Assembly (NCBI GenBank): GCA_963666805.2
Contig: CAXXWR010000001.1
Coordinates: 391,768-455,767, forward strand
DNA: 64,000 nucleotides
Source: Fusibacter sp963666805
Lineage (GTDB): Bacteria; Bacillota; Clostridia; Peptostreptococcales; Acidaminobacteraceae
Direction of reading: 5' to 3'
Position numbers and translations under genes: made by a program. Shown here in pieces: positions 27,935 through 37,796 of this stretch (its first letter is position 1; each line of letters starts with the position of its first letter). Under the pieces are notes generated by a model, which was not told the DNA's origin, did not search any database, and saw only the letters and a program-made list of their open reading frames with translations.

Positions 27935-30049
27935 TTAGATCTCAAAATAAGTCATTTTAAATTGATTTCGCCCTCGTCTCTTGGCTTCATAAAGTGAAAA
28001 ATCAGCATCTTTTAACAATAAATCTTCAGTTAAATTATTGTCTTTGATTGTAAAATGAGCGATTCCCATGCTGATAGTCACCTTGTCGTCTATACCAATA
28101 TCTTGGTGAGGAATACTCTTGTTAGTGATACCATCTAATATTGAAGCCCCTATCTTTTGAACCAATTCTGACTGCAATTGAGGTAAAATAACTAAGAATT
28201 CATCACCACCATAACGATACGCATAAGGGCTATAACGCCTTGTATTCACGTCGATTTGCTGTGAGACTTCTCTGATAACCTGGTCACCTTCAATATGCCC
28301 ATAAGTGTCATTATATTGTTTAAAGTAGTCTATATCACACATAATAACTGATATTTGATCCCCTACCTTTAGCGTCTTAATAATCTCAATTAAATCATCA
28401 TTAAGTGCTTTACGATTATTTAATCCACTGAGTGAATCTTTACGTGAAACCTCTTCTAATTCCAAATTAAGCATCTTCATTTTTTCACTTTTAAGTGCAT
28501 TGGTAATCGCAACACCAATATAAGAAGAGATGGCACGAATCATTTCGAGTGCATAGTGGTCAAAGCCGTCTCTTTCAAATTTTTGAAGCGAGAAAACACC
28601 AATAATTCTATTTTCGTTATACAATGGCATATAAAAAACCGTTTCATAAGGGACTTCAAGTTCAGGAAAGTTAATCTTCAAAGCTTCAAAATCCTCTAAA
28701 TTCAAATGACTACAAAGACCTGTATACACTTCTTGCCTATGTCTAATCGTCCAAGCCGCCAGACTACTTTTATTGTCCACTGACACATTAAAAGACTTGG
28801 TAATCTCTCCTCTATGAAAAACAATCCGGTTATAAATTTCACGGGTTTCTTGATTGTACAGACCAATCACTAAACTATCAAAACTCATAAAACCAATTAA
28901 TTTTTCAATAATTAGATTAATCAATGAGTCATAATCAAGTTCTTTGGAAATATCTTGAGAGACTTCATGGATAAATCGCATATTGTTAAGGAGCCGTTCT
29001 GCATACGCATAACGTGATTCTTCAAGCTCAACATTTGATTTTTCTTTAATTTGATAAATACTCATTTCATGCATATTATAAAAGATTTTTTCATCTAAGG
29101 CTGCTAAGTCTTTATAAAAAGCCACCAGCTTAGGTGTATCATTCATTTGTTCAAGAACTTTACAAATATTAACAAGACATTTTCTCATAAAAACATGGTC
29201 TTTCATTTCCAGTGCATCATTATAAGCAGAAAAGGCACTTTTATAGGCCTCCCTAAAGGCTTCCATGTCATACTCAAGTTTAGATTTTTCTAATTGTGCT
29301 TCTGCCAACCCCAAATAATCAGCTTCTGCCTCTAAAAGTTCCATCGCTTCATAAAGATAACGTTGAGCGAGATTATACTCTTTAAAATTTCTATGATGCT
29401 TGCTCCTTTGTAAACGGATAAGGCCAACATAAGTGTCAGAGAATTTATTGTTTTCAAGTAATTGTTCTGCTTTTAAGAGCGATTTAAACGACAGGTCTTC
29501 TTCGCCAATTTCATAATAAGCATCTGCCAAATTATATAAAACAAGAAATGTAGATTTAGTATTATGTTCCTTTTCACTTAATTCCAAGGCTTCTTCATAA
29601 TAATCAACTGCTAACTTATACATCTTTAAATTGGCATAAATAGTCCCTATATTATTAATAATGTTGCTTCTAATATTTAAATTCTCTAAATGTTCCTGAA
29701 CGATCTTCAATGCTTGATGGTAATAGTCAATTGCTAGTGCATAATGGCCTTCGCCACTTGAAATATTGCCTAAAAAATTACAGCTCCTCATATGAAGTTC
29801 ATATAAGTTTTTATTGCGTGCCAATTTGTAAACATCGAGTGCTATCTCTTTGGCTTTATTAGCCTCCCCCATATTATAAAGAATTACGGCATAATTATTT
29901 TTGCTTCTCACTGTTAATTCATCATTTGACAGTAATTCTAAACTTGGAAATATTTTTTCTAACCTCTCTAATTTCTCAAGCTGAGGTATTCTTTCATCTT
30001 TTTCAACACTATCATTGATTGCATTGATCTGTTCAATGGAATATACCAT
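27935..30049 (-). CDS. TPR-GAF-GGDEF protein, predicted diguanylate cyclase
   Basis: The 704-residue protein has five to seven TPR-like repeats (about 40-320, with NNIGTIYANLKMYKLAVDYY and similar), a linker, a GAF domain (about 365-520) and a GGDEF domain. The active motif YRYGGDEFLVI is intact, and DVNTRRYSPYAYR precedes it. No inhibitory-site RxxD is obvious at the usual place. No membrane segment is seen. It is predicted to make c-di-GMP in response to a protein partner (TPR) and a small ligand (GAF). It lies next to a decayed EAL gene. Confidence 0.88.
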   Translation of the reverse strand: MVYSIEQINAINDSVEKDERIPQLEKLERLEKIFPSLELLSNDELTVRSKNNYAVILYNMGEANKAKEIALDVYKLARNKNLYELHMRSCNFLGNISSGEGHYALAIDYYHQALKIVQEHLENLNIRSNIINNIGTIYANLKMYKLAVDYYEEALELSEKEHNTKSTFLVLYNLADAYYEIGEEDLSFKSLLKAEQLLENNKFSDTYVGLIRLQRSKHHRNFKEYNLAQRYLYEAMELLEAEADYLGLAEAQLEKSKLEYDMEAFREAYKSAFSAYNDALEMKDHVFMRKCLVNICKVLEQMNDTPKLVAFYKDLAALDEKIFYNMHEMSIYQIKEKSNVELEESRYAYAERLLNNMRFIHEVSQDISKELDYDSLINLIIEKLIGFMSFDSLVIGLYNQETREIYNRIVFHRGEITKSFNVSVDNKSSLAAWTIRHRQEVYTGLCSHLNLEDFEALKINFPELEVPYETVFYMPLYNENRIIGVFSLQKFERDGFDHYALEMIRAISSYIGVAITNALKSEKMKMLNLELEEVSRKDSLSGLNNRKALNDDLIEIIKTLKVGDQISVIMCDIDYFKQYNDTYGHIEGDQVIREVSQQIDVNTRRYSPYAYRYGGDEFLVILPQLQSELVQKIGASILDGITNKSIPHQDIGIDDKVTISMGIAHFTIKDNNLTEDLLLKDADFSLYEAKRRGRNQFKMTYFEI

Positions 30050-30103
30050 TTAAGCCCCTCCCCCTATTTTGACAGTCGTTTTTGATTCTATACTGTTTCG
30101 ATT

Positions 30104-30540
30104 TTACCATGATTCAGTAACCTGTTTACAACCTTCATGTTTTTCTACCGGTTTACTAAAATAATAACCTTGAATATATTCTACGTCTAGTGCTTTTAAA
30201 TTGGCATATGGATTTTCTTTCTCAACATCCTCTACAACAATTTCAAGCGACGACTATTCTTTTCCAAAGTCATGTAAGGCTATCTTAATCTCCCTCCCTT
30301 GAATTAAATCTATGGCTTGATTGACGTTTTCAAGATTATTAGTAATGGATGATTCTATGATTTCCATGCCTATTTTATTGATACTCACAGGATAAGCTTC
30401 CAGTATTACAGCAATAAATTAATCTCTCGAAAGAATATCGGCTCTCATCGTCTCAATATTCACTTTAATTTGATTAAAAACAACATTATTTTCAACAATG
30501 AATCTCTCAGTGTTAATCAATGTCCCAGACACATTTTCAT
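30104..30540 (-). pseudogene. Decayed EAL-domain (c-di-GMP phosphodiesterase) gene
   Basis: One frame on the minus strand reads as EAL-domain pieces broken by stops. Near 30,400-30,260 it gives YPVSINKIGMEIIESS and then IKIALHDFGKE; a TAG stops it at 30254-30256. The same frame resumes with SSLEIVVEDVEKENPYANL and then VEYIQGYYFSKPVEKHEG, ending at TAA 30104-30106. Another in-frame TAA is at 30419-30421. Compared with intact EAL domains, about 50 residues between the DFG and the EGVE-like segment are missing. The 5' limit is uncertain. Two stops plus a deletion exclude activity. Confidence 0.8.
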
Positions 30541-30709
30541 ATATATAATACCCCTAAGTTTATAATCATTATACTTAAATAGAAGGCTATCATAAGGTAG
30601 GCAACTTATTTCTTTAAAATAGACTTCATATCCGTCTCCTTCTGATATAGATATAATGGTTATACCCAAAAAAGAAGACGAGAAGAAACTTAATCACTCA
30701 TTCTTCAAA
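30541..30709. other. Non-coding remnant upstream of the EAL pseudogene
   Basis: No intact frame or RNA gene is seen here. A short minus-strand frame (reading GITIISISEGDGYEV, about 30,660 to 30,610) may be an older piece of the same lost gene, but I cannot assign it. Confidence 0.35.
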
Positions 30710-30749
30710 TAAAACAGCCAGAAATAGTGACTTCAGACTATTTCTGGCT
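30710..30749 (-). terminator. Terminator after dppA
   Basis: A perfect 13-bp stem joins 30716-30728 and 30737-30749. On the minus strand it is followed by a T-rich run. Confidence 0.85.
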
Positions 30750-30754
30750 CAAAT

Positions 30755-31564
30755 TTAAAGTGTAAAATAAAACATTCTCAAAAATTCATAGTAGTCTTTG
30801 GTTTCATAAACTACACGCTGTGCCCCTATTTGTTTTACACCTGGATAAAAACTAGCACGATAAGCATCAACATGTCTGGTAAAATCAATTTCTATATGAA
30901 AAAGTTCAGGCATTTCTATCAAATAGTCTTGAGGATGATGTCTAAAATCTTCTATTTTACCCTCAATATTTTCTTTGATTAATTCCAGTGCCTTTTCTGG
31001 ATGAATCGTTGTACATGCAGCACCTTCACAATGTTTAACCGGTACCGTTACAATACTTGGTATTTTCATTTTGGCTTCCATACATATGCCTTGATCTCCT
31101 GTAATTGCAAAAATAGGAACCTTATAATAGGCAGCCGCATAAGCATTAATCAAAAACTCTGAGGCAATTTCTCCATTGATTTTAATGGTATTGATTTTAC
31201 TCACGCTCATCGTATGTGCTAATGGATTTGTATTGGTTCCCGATGCCGAATGATAGCCTGTAAAAATAACACCATCATAACTTTCATCAATTCCCATCAT
31301 CATACACAGCGGATTAACGGCAAAGGCTCTATGAATCTTAACATTTGCTGGCAATTGATCAATCATCAAATTTCTTGCAGAATCATGGGCATCTTTTACT
31401 AAAATTTCGCTGACGCCTCTTTCTGTTAACGTCTGACAAACTGTACCAACCTCTCTTGTCATTTGATCTCTAAATGCTTGGTAATCAGGATGATTTTTTT
31501 CAACTTCGTCCCAACTCACGACACCTGTTACCCCTTCCATATCACAACTGATATAAAACTTCAT
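30755..31564 (-). CDS. M55 family D-aminopeptidase (DppA-like)
   Basis: This zinc enzyme of 269 residues belongs to the DppA family that cleaves D-Ala-containing dipeptides. The motifs YISCDMEGVTGV, VKDAHDSARN, FTGYHSASGT and ITGDQGICMEA hold the conserved metal and active-site residues (Asp-Glu near the start, then His segments and the Gly-Asp). GAGGAGG precedes the ATG at 31564. It follows the trp operon with its own putative promoter and ends in a terminator. It may recycle wall peptides or take part in peptide use. Confidence 0.9.
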   Translation of the reverse strand: MKFYISCDMEGVTGVVSWDEVEKNHPDYQAFRDQMTREVGTVCQTLTERGVSEILVKDAHDSARNLMIDQLPANVKIHRAFAVNPLCMMMGIDESYDGVIFTGYHSASGTNTNPLAHTMSVSKINTIKINGEIASEFLINAYAAAYYKVPIFAITGDQGICMEAKMKIPSIVTVPVKHCEGAACTTIHPEKALELIKENIEGKIEDFRHHPQDYLIEMPELFHIEIDFTRHVDAYRASFYPGVKQIGAQRVVYETKDYYEFLRMFYFTL

Positions 31565-31600
31565 CCTATGCCTCCTCAATCTATTGATATCATCATTATC

Positions 31601-31628
31601 ATTTTACCCGAATATTCAGATTATTCAA
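31601..31628 (-). promoter_or_regulatory. Possible promoter for dppA
   Basis: TTGAAT (31628-31623) and TAAAAT (31606-31601) lie 16 bases apart in the trpA-dppA gap. Confidence 0.45.
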
Positions 31629-31637
31629 GTTTATCTG

Positions 31638-32375
31638 CTATATTCCCACAATATTTTTGATCTCATTCAATCTTCCGGCTTGTCTTAATTTGATAAAATG
31701 ACTGGCAATGACAACACCATCTACATATTGATTAAAGCGCTTAATATCCTTCTTGGATTCTATTCCAAACCCTGCTACAACAGGCGTTTTAGTGTATCTC
31801 TTTATCTTTTCACTCATTTCTTTCACTGCCTCAAAATCAGGTCTTTGAGAACCCGTAATACCTTTTACAGTCACCAAATAAATCATGCCGCTACTCGCTT
31901 TACACATTTTCTTAAGTCTTTCTTCATCTGTATTGATAGCCACCATGGAAACGAGGTGAAAGGGCCTTCCTTGAATGAGACACTTGACTTCTTCATGATG
32001 TTCAAAGGGTAAATCCGGAATAATGACCCCTTCAATGCCCACCTGTATCATCGCTTCTAAAGCAGATTTTAACCCATACTGGATTAAAACATTATAATAG
32101 GTCATTACAATCAGCGACACATGTGTTTCCCGCTTTAAAATTTCCGCGAGTTTTAAAACATCATTAAACGTGGTCCCCTCTGCAATTGCCCTTTTCCCGG
32201 CATCAGAAATCGTAGGACCATCTGCTGCTGGATCAGAAAAGGGCATCCCCAATTCTAAAACTTGTATACCTGATTCAATCAGTGTCTTGGCGTATTGATA
32301 AGAGGCTTCAAAGCCGCCATCCCCTACCATGACATATGAAATAATTGGCTTTTTTAAATGATTTAATAAATGCAT
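31638..32375 (-). CDS. trpA: Tryptophan synthase alpha chain
   Basis: TrpA cleaves indole-3-glycerol phosphate to indole, which passes to TrpB. The LELGMPFSDPAADGP motif with its catalytic Glu/Asp, GVIIPDLPFEHHEEV, YLVTVKGITGSQ and the phosphate-binding GFGIESKKD segment are present. It has 245 residues, slightly short of the usual 260. It is the last gene of the trp operon, 3 bases after trpB. Confidence 0.95.
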   Translation of the reverse strand: MHLLNHLKKPIISYVMVGDGGFEASYQYAKTLIESGIQVLELGMPFSDPAADGPTISDAGKRAIAEGTTFNDVLKLAEILKRETHVSLIVMTYYNVLIQYGLKSALEAMIQVGIEGVIIPDLPFEHHEEVKCLIQGRPFHLVSMVAINTDEERLKKMCKASSGMIYLVTVKGITGSQRPDFEAVKEMSEKIKRYTKTPVVAGFGIESKKDIKRFNQYVDGVVIASHFIKLRQAGRLNEIKNIVGI

Positions 32376-32378
32376 TGG

Positions 32379-33557
32379 TTAATTCACTCCTCTCGTTTCA
32401 AGTTTCAAGACACTTTCAACATCTTTATCGCCTCGGCCCGAAAGACAAATAACAAGTGATTCTTGCGGCGTCATTTGACCTGCTAATTTCATGGCATAAG
32501 CAACAGCATGTGCACTTTCAAGTGCTGGTATAATGCCTTCTAATTGTGATAATTGCTTAAAAGCTTCTACGGCTTCTTTGTCTCCTATTGGCACATATTT
32601 AACACGTTGTGTATCGTGCAAGTAGCTATGTTCTGGTCCAATTCCCGGGTAATCAAGCCCCGCTGAAATAGAATAGGCTTCTGTAATTTGTCCAACTTGA
32701 TCTTGTAACAGATAGGTCTTCGTCCCATGAAGCACACCTATTTTTCCGCCACTAATTGATGCAGCATGTTGTCCTGTATGAAGTCCTCTTCCTGCAGCTT
32801 CAACTCCGTAAAGTTTTGTTTCATCATGATCTAAAAAGGCTGAAAACATGCCAATAGCATTACTTCCACCACCTACGCAAGCGACAATAGCATCAGGACA
32901 CTTGCCTTCTTTTGCCATATGTTGGTCATACGTTTCCGTGCCAATAACCGATTGAAAATATTTCACAATTTCAGGATAAGGTTCAGGACCAATTGCCGAT
33001 CCTATAATATAGTGAGTATCGTCAATATGTGATGCCCAGTATTTTAGCGCTTCATTTGTTGCATCTTTGAGCACTTTACTGCCTGAATCAACCGAAATCA
33101 CTTCAGCTCCCAGCAAGGTCATCCTATAGACATTTAATCGCTGTCTTTTAATATCTTCCTCTCCCATAAATACTTTACAGTTTAAACCCAGTAAAGCACA
33201 TGCCGTAGCCGTTGCCACACCATGCTGTCCTGCACCAGTTTCTGCAATAACATTAACTTTCCCCATTTTTTTAGCCATTAGTGCCTGTCCAATTGCATTA
33301 TTGATTTTATGAGCACCTGTATGATTTAAATCCTCTCTTTTCAAATAGATTTTAGCACCTCCACAACGGGCTGTTAACTGAGATGCCAAGTAAAGCGGAT
33401 TCTCTCTCCCGACATATTCTTTTAAATAATAGCGGTAACAACTTAAGAAATCCGGATCCTTTTGAATTTTTTCAAAACAGGCTTTCAATTCTATAATCGG
33501 AGGCATTAATATTTCTGAGACATAAGCTCCTCCAAATTCTCCATACTGATTCATCAT
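32379..33557 (-). CDS. trpB: Tryptophan synthase beta chain
   Basis: TrpB joins indole to serine using PLP. The PLP lysine is in LNHTGAHKINNA, the ETGAGQHGVATA segment and the phosphate loop CVGGGSNAIGMF are intact, and CLSGRGDKD closes the protein. It has 392 residues and is of the common TrpB1 type. Its start overlaps trpCF by 4 bases. Confidence 0.96.
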   Translation of the reverse strand: MMNQYGEFGGAYVSEILMPPIIELKACFEKIQKDPDFLSCYRYYLKEYVGRENPLYLASQLTARCGGAKIYLKREDLNHTGAHKINNAIGQALMAKKMGKVNVIAETGAGQHGVATATACALLGLNCKVFMGEEDIKRQRLNVYRMTLLGAEVISVDSGSKVLKDATNEALKYWASHIDDTHYIIGSAIGPEPYPEIVKYFQSVIGTETYDQHMAKEGKCPDAIVACVGGGSNAIGMFSAFLDHDETKLYGVEAAGRGLHTGQHAASISGGKIGVLHGTKTYLLQDQVGQITEAYSISAGLDYPGIGPEHSYLHDTQRVKYVPIGDKEAVEAFKQLSQLEGIIPALESAHAVAYAMKLAGQMTPQESLVICLSGRGDKDVESVLKLETRGVN

Positions 33558-34855
33558 TTACACTCCTTTACGCGATCAATAAATATCCTTATTTTATTTA
33601 AATCCTTCTCTTGGTGGCTTTCTACTCCACTACTCACATCGACACCATCACAATCATGATGGTCTAGAAGTGCTTTTACATTGTCAGGATTCAATCCTCC
33701 AGCAACAATTAAAGGTTTAGAATACTGCTTAACTGCTTGATCAATGAGAGACCAATCATACGTCTCACCTTTTCCAGGTAGTTTGCCATCCATAATTAAA
33801 AGATCATAGTTATTCTCATCAATCATTTCACCTGTATGAAAACCTCTTATTAACTTTACTGCCTTATCAAGTAATACATCTTCAATAGGGTCAGAATGAA
33901 TCTGGATAAAATCAGGCTTCAACGTATGATAGAGTTGATTGAGTTCAGAAGTCTTGGCTCTCTTTAAGACCAAAACCGTTTTAAGCTCTGTCTGCTGCTT
34001 GGTATAGGTTACTAATTCTTGGCATTTGGCTAATGATATCTGTCTTTGACTCTTTGCCAATACAAATCCCACATGACTGCCACCCCTTCTTGAAACTTCA
34101 TCAATCTCTTCAATGCGTTTAAGCCCACAAATTTTGATTATTTTTTCAGGTCTATAAATGCCTTTTACAAGTGCTTCTCCCATAAGGACACCTTTAAATC
34201 CTTTTTGAAAAGCTGCCATAACTTGTCGTCTTGTGCTAAAACCACTTTCACTGATAATGGCTTGTTTAATCCCTGCGGCTTGAACTGCTTTAATCAATTC
34301 TTGCCCATAATTGCTTTGTGTTTCAAATGTTTTTAAATTACGATTATTGATTCCTATCATGTCAAAGTCTAAATGCTTCACCTTATCAATCTCATCCATT
34401 TCTCTAATTTCCATTAAGACTTCAAGATTTAGAGCATGTGCGAAATCAATCAATTGTTTAAGCCTTTTATAATCATGTATAGAGGCAATCAACAAAATAA
34501 TAGAAGCACCGTAGATAAAAGCTTTAGCAATTTGAGATTCATCAATAATAAAATCCTTACATAAGATGGGTTTGTCCGTTCCAGCAGCCAGCTTTTCAAG
34601 GTCATTAAAACTCCCAAGAAAAAATTTCTCATCTGTTAAGACAGAGTAGGCATCTACCTTTAAGGTCTCATAATAAGCCATATGTGTCTCCACCTCTAAG
34701 TCTGGTGCAAAAACGCCTTTTGATGGACTGGCTCTTTTAATTTCTCCAATAATGAAAGGAACTTGAGTCTTCAATAATTGTTCTGATAACCGCGGCCTTT
34801 TATTGGAAGTAATGGTTTGTTCTTTATAAGCTACTATTTCATCTAAAATTGTCAT
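33554..34855 (-). CDS. trpCF: Fused indole-3-glycerol phosphate synthase / phosphoribosylanthranilate isomerase
   Basis: Two tryptophan enzymes are joined in 433 residues. The TrpC half (1 to about 235) has IIGEIKRASPSKG, ILCKDFIIDE, GINNRNLKTF and VLMGEALVK. The TrpF half (from about 240) starts KIICGLK-like (IKICGLKRIEEI) and ends with the LIVAGGLNPDNV and GVDVSSGVES segments. The same fusion occurs in enteric bacteria. It overlaps trpGD and trpB by 4 bases on each side. Confidence 0.94.
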   Translation of the reverse strand: MTILDEIVAYKEQTITSNKRPRLSEQLLKTQVPFIIGEIKRASPSKGVFAPDLEVETHMAYYETLKVDAYSVLTDEKFFLGSFNDLEKLAAGTDKPILCKDFIIDESQIAKAFIYGASIILLIASIHDYKRLKQLIDFAHALNLEVLMEIREMDEIDKVKHLDFDMIGINNRNLKTFETQSNYGQELIKAVQAAGIKQAIISESGFSTRRQVMAAFQKGFKGVLMGEALVKGIYRPEKIIKICGLKRIEEIDEVSRRGGSHVGFVLAKSQRQISLAKCQELVTYTKQQTELKTVLVLKRAKTSELNQLYHTLKPDFIQIHSDPIEDVLLDKAVKLIRGFHTGEMIDENNYDLLIMDGKLPGKGETYDWSLIDQAVKQYSKPLIVAGGLNPDNVKALLDHHDCDGVDVSSGVESHQEKDLNKIRIFIDRVKECK

Positions 34856-36393
34856 TTTGCCACCGCCTGACTCACCGCAATTAATTCATTTAGTTTGGCC
34901 AACGCCTTGCCTGAATCAATGGCAATTTTAGCCATCTGAATGCCTTCTTCAACGGTTTTCAACCCTTTAAAATAGTAGAGGGAATAGCCTGCATTTAAAA
35001 TGACGCTATCCTTATAAGGTGTGTTTTCTCCATTAAGAACACTTAAGACCAATTGGCTATTGATTTGAGCATCTCCGCCTCTTAAAGCTGTATTAGGCAC
35101 TTTATTAAAGCCATAGTCTAAAGGATTCATCTCCTCATATAATCGCTGTCCATTCACTATTTTACCAATACGATTTACCCCTTCTAATGAAAGTTCATCC
35201 ATCCCGCCAAAACCGTGAATAACCATCGGATTTTTTACGCCACTTTTTACCATAACAGAAAGCATGGGATCCATTAAGTTGGGTTTATATACACCAATGA
35301 CTTGATTTTCTAACATCATAGGATTGGATAATGGTCCGATTGTATTAAAAACAGTGGGGCCTTTAATTTGTTTCCTAATGGGCATTACATTTTTCATCAT
35401 CGGATGAACTGACTGAGCAAATAAAAATACAATGCCTATTTTTTCAAGCACCACTAGGGCTTGATCAGGAGATAAATCTATTTTGACACCTAAGGCTTCT
35501 AAAACATCTGCACTGCCACACGAACTTGAAACAGAGCGATTACCATGTTTAGCGATTGGTAATCCACAAGCAGCAAGTACTAAAGATTGAGTGGTGCTAA
35601 TATTAAAAGTGTGTAATTGATCGCCTCCTGTTCCACAAGTATCTGTCAAATGATTGATACTGACTTTGGGAATATTAGAACATGCTTTTAAGGCATTTGA
35701 AAATGATATCATTTCTTTTTCTCCAATCCCCTGTTCATTGATTGTATTGAGTAGCTCAATTGACTCAGTTTCTTCTAAATGTCCTCTTATCATCTTTTGA
35801 GCTAAATCTTCCATTTGTTTCTCATCCATTATTGCTATGAAATTATTAATCATAATAGTCCCTTCTTTCGTTTCATATGATTCCGGATGGAATTGTAATC
35901 CATAGACCGGATAATCTTTATGTTTTAAGGCCATCAACGAGTGGTCACTTTGAGAATAGGCAAGTGGTTCAAGTTTGTCACTCAATAGGGGATATTCTAC
36001 GACTAGGCTATGATAACGCACTGCTTCAAATACTTTATTTACACTTTTAAAGAGTTGATTGTTTAAGTGTCGCATTTGGTCTTTTTTCCCATGATATAAT
36101 CGGTCTGCCTTCACTACCTTTTCACCAAAAGCTTGTCCAATCGCTTGATGTCCAAGACAAATGCCCAAAATGGGACATTGATTATAATACTTCTCAATAA
36201 CCTGAACAATATAGCCCGCCTGAGAGGGTTCTTGGGGTCCAGGTGAGATAACAATTCCCTCATAAACCGATAGGTCTTCTTTCATCAAATCTGGATCATC
36301 ATTCATTTTAATATCAACGCTTTTACCAGCTTGTCTAAACATGGCCACTAAATTATAAGTAAATGAATCATAATTATCTATCATTAATATCAT
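34852..36393 (-). CDS. trpGD: Fused anthranilate synthase component II / anthranilate phosphoribosyltransferase
   Basis: The TrpG glutaminase half (1 to about 190) has the nucleophile in LGICLGHQAIG and the His/Glu pair in FHPES. The TrpD half (about 195-513) has TDTCGTGGDQLHTFNIST for PRPP binding, KHGNRSVSSSCGSADVLEALG, and NTIGPLSNP. The total of 513 residues fits a true fusion with a short linker. It overlaps trpE and trpCF by 4 bases. Confidence 0.94.
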   Translation of the reverse strand: MILMIDNYDSFTYNLVAMFRQAGKSVDIKMNDDPDLMKEDLSVYEGIVISPGPQEPSQAGYIVQVIEKYYNQCPILGICLGHQAIGQAFGEKVVKADRLYHGKKDQMRHLNNQLFKSVNKVFEAVRYHSLVVEYPLLSDKLEPLAYSQSDHSLMALKHKDYPVYGLQFHPESYETKEGTIMINNFIAIMDEKQMEDLAQKMIRGHLEETESIELLNTINEQGIGEKEMISFSNALKACSNIPKVSINHLTDTCGTGGDQLHTFNISTTQSLVLAACGLPIAKHGNRSVSSSCGSADVLEALGVKIDLSPDQALVVLEKIGIVFLFAQSVHPMMKNVMPIRKQIKGPTVFNTIGPLSNPMMLENQVIGVYKPNLMDPMLSVMVKSGVKNPMVIHGFGGMDELSLEGVNRIGKIVNGQRLYEEMNPLDYGFNKVPNTALRGGDAQINSQLVLSVLNGENTPYKDSVILNAGYSLYYFKGLKTVEEGIQMAKIAIDSGKALAKLNELIAVSQAVAK

Positions 36394-37736
36394 GCCGATA
36401 CCTCACTTTTTATCAATAAAGCTTGCCCCTTCATCTTATTGATTAATTCTTTATGCTCATCAACGGCTGTGGAATCGTCAACAATGCCACTTCCAACCTG
36501 CATCCTTACACAATCTGACTTTATAAATAGACTTCTCAAATTGATACAGCTTTCAAGTTGTCCTGCCCTATCTATTACAAAAGTGGTCCCTGCATAAAAA
36601 CCTCTTGCTTGTGTCTCTAATTTATCAATAATCTTCATTGCCATAATCTTAGGTGCTCCACTAACTGTCCCTGCCGGAAATGTTGCGCGTATTGGGTCTA
36701 AAAAATGAGCATATTGTCGTCTTGCCACCACTTCAGAAACCATATGGAAAACATGGTCATACCCCTTTACCTCTTTGTATTTTGAAAGAGTGACCGAACC
36801 TGGCTCCGATACTTTTTGCAAGTCATTTCGACCCAAATCAACCAACATCAGATGTTCCGCATTTTCCTTTTCATTGTGACGCAACTCATCTTGACGCGCT
36901 TGATCTCTCCCATCGAATTTTCTGGCTCTCGTGCCTGCAATAGGCCTCGTATAGACGTAGTCTTTATCACTTTTAACAAGCAGTTCTGGTGAATTAATGA
37001 GTAAGTTTTGCTGGTGGTCAAATAGGTTAATAAAACATTGATAAGCCATCTGAGACTCATGTGCTTGCCTTTGGTAGAGTTCATAGGGTGACTGCTTCAT
37101 TTTCAAATAACTTGTATTGGATAGAACTACTTGAAAAATATCCCCTTGTCTAATATGTCTTTGACTCTCATTAACCATCGTCTGATACGCTCCAAATGGG
37201 ATACTGAAAGAATCTAATACATCGGGATAAAGTTCACCGGTTTCCGCTTGGGAGGCTAAATATTTTTCCCTATGACTCATACGGGTTTCATTATGCTTTA
37301 GGACGCTTTCAATCATTTGCTCACATCTCTTTGTGTCTCCAACTACAATTATTTCTGACTGTTTCTTATGAATCAGAATATGTGAACTCGCTTTCATCAA
37401 ATAGGCATACCCCTTATCTTTTTTCAAGCTAATCGGTAAAAAATCCTGTGCCATTTCATAAGGAATAACACCTACATAAGAAGGCACTTGAAGTGCCAAC
37501 AAACACTGCTCTAACTCTCTATCTATAGTGTCTTTAAAGCTCGTTTCAATTATGGCTTCCATTGTTTTAAGCGTCTCATGGTTTGAATAGTTTTCAGCAA
37601 ACCCTAAAATAATGTAATCTGAGTCTCTTTCGCCAAATTGATCAATCCGATATAAAAGTTTAAAAGGAAGGATTTGATCAAAGGCATACTGCCTTAAATA
37701 GGCCATCTGTGCATCATTAAAAATTATTGTTTTCAT
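36390..37736 (-). CDS. trpE: Anthranilate synthase component I
   Basis: TrpE makes anthranilate from chorismate with ammonia supplied by TrpG. The C-terminal chorismate-binding domain has TRPIAGTRAR, ENAEHLMLVDLGRND, TFPAGTVSGAPKI, GFYAGT and MQVGSGIV. The N-terminal part is short (448 residues total). Where the LLES feedback motif is expected it reads YIILG, so tryptophan feedback inhibition may be weak or absent. PabB is the alternative, but the operon makes TrpE clear. AGAAGGCGG is a modest ribosome binding site. Confidence 0.93.
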   Translation of the reverse strand: MKTIIFNDAQMAYLRQYAFDQILPFKLLYRIDQFGERDSDYIILGFAENYSNHETLKTMEAIIETSFKDTIDRELEQCLLALQVPSYVGVIPYEMAQDFLPISLKKDKGYAYLMKASSHILIHKKQSEIIVVGDTKRCEQMIESVLKHNETRMSHREKYLASQAETGELYPDVLDSFSIPFGAYQTMVNESQRHIRQGDIFQVVLSNTSYLKMKQSPYELYQRQAHESQMAYQCFINLFDHQQNLLINSPELLVKSDKDYVYTRPIAGTRARKFDGRDQARQDELRHNEKENAEHLMLVDLGRNDLQKVSEPGSVTLSKYKEVKGYDHVFHMVSEVVARRQYAHFLDPIRATFPAGTVSGAPKIMAMKIIDKLETQARGFYAGTTFVIDRAGQLESCINLRSLFIKSDCVRMQVGSGIVDDSTAVDEHKELINKMKGQALLIKSEVSA

Positions 37737-37796
37737 ACTTACCGCCTTCTTTCTACTTTTTTATTTTGCCGTTGATAATAGACCTACTTATGCAAT

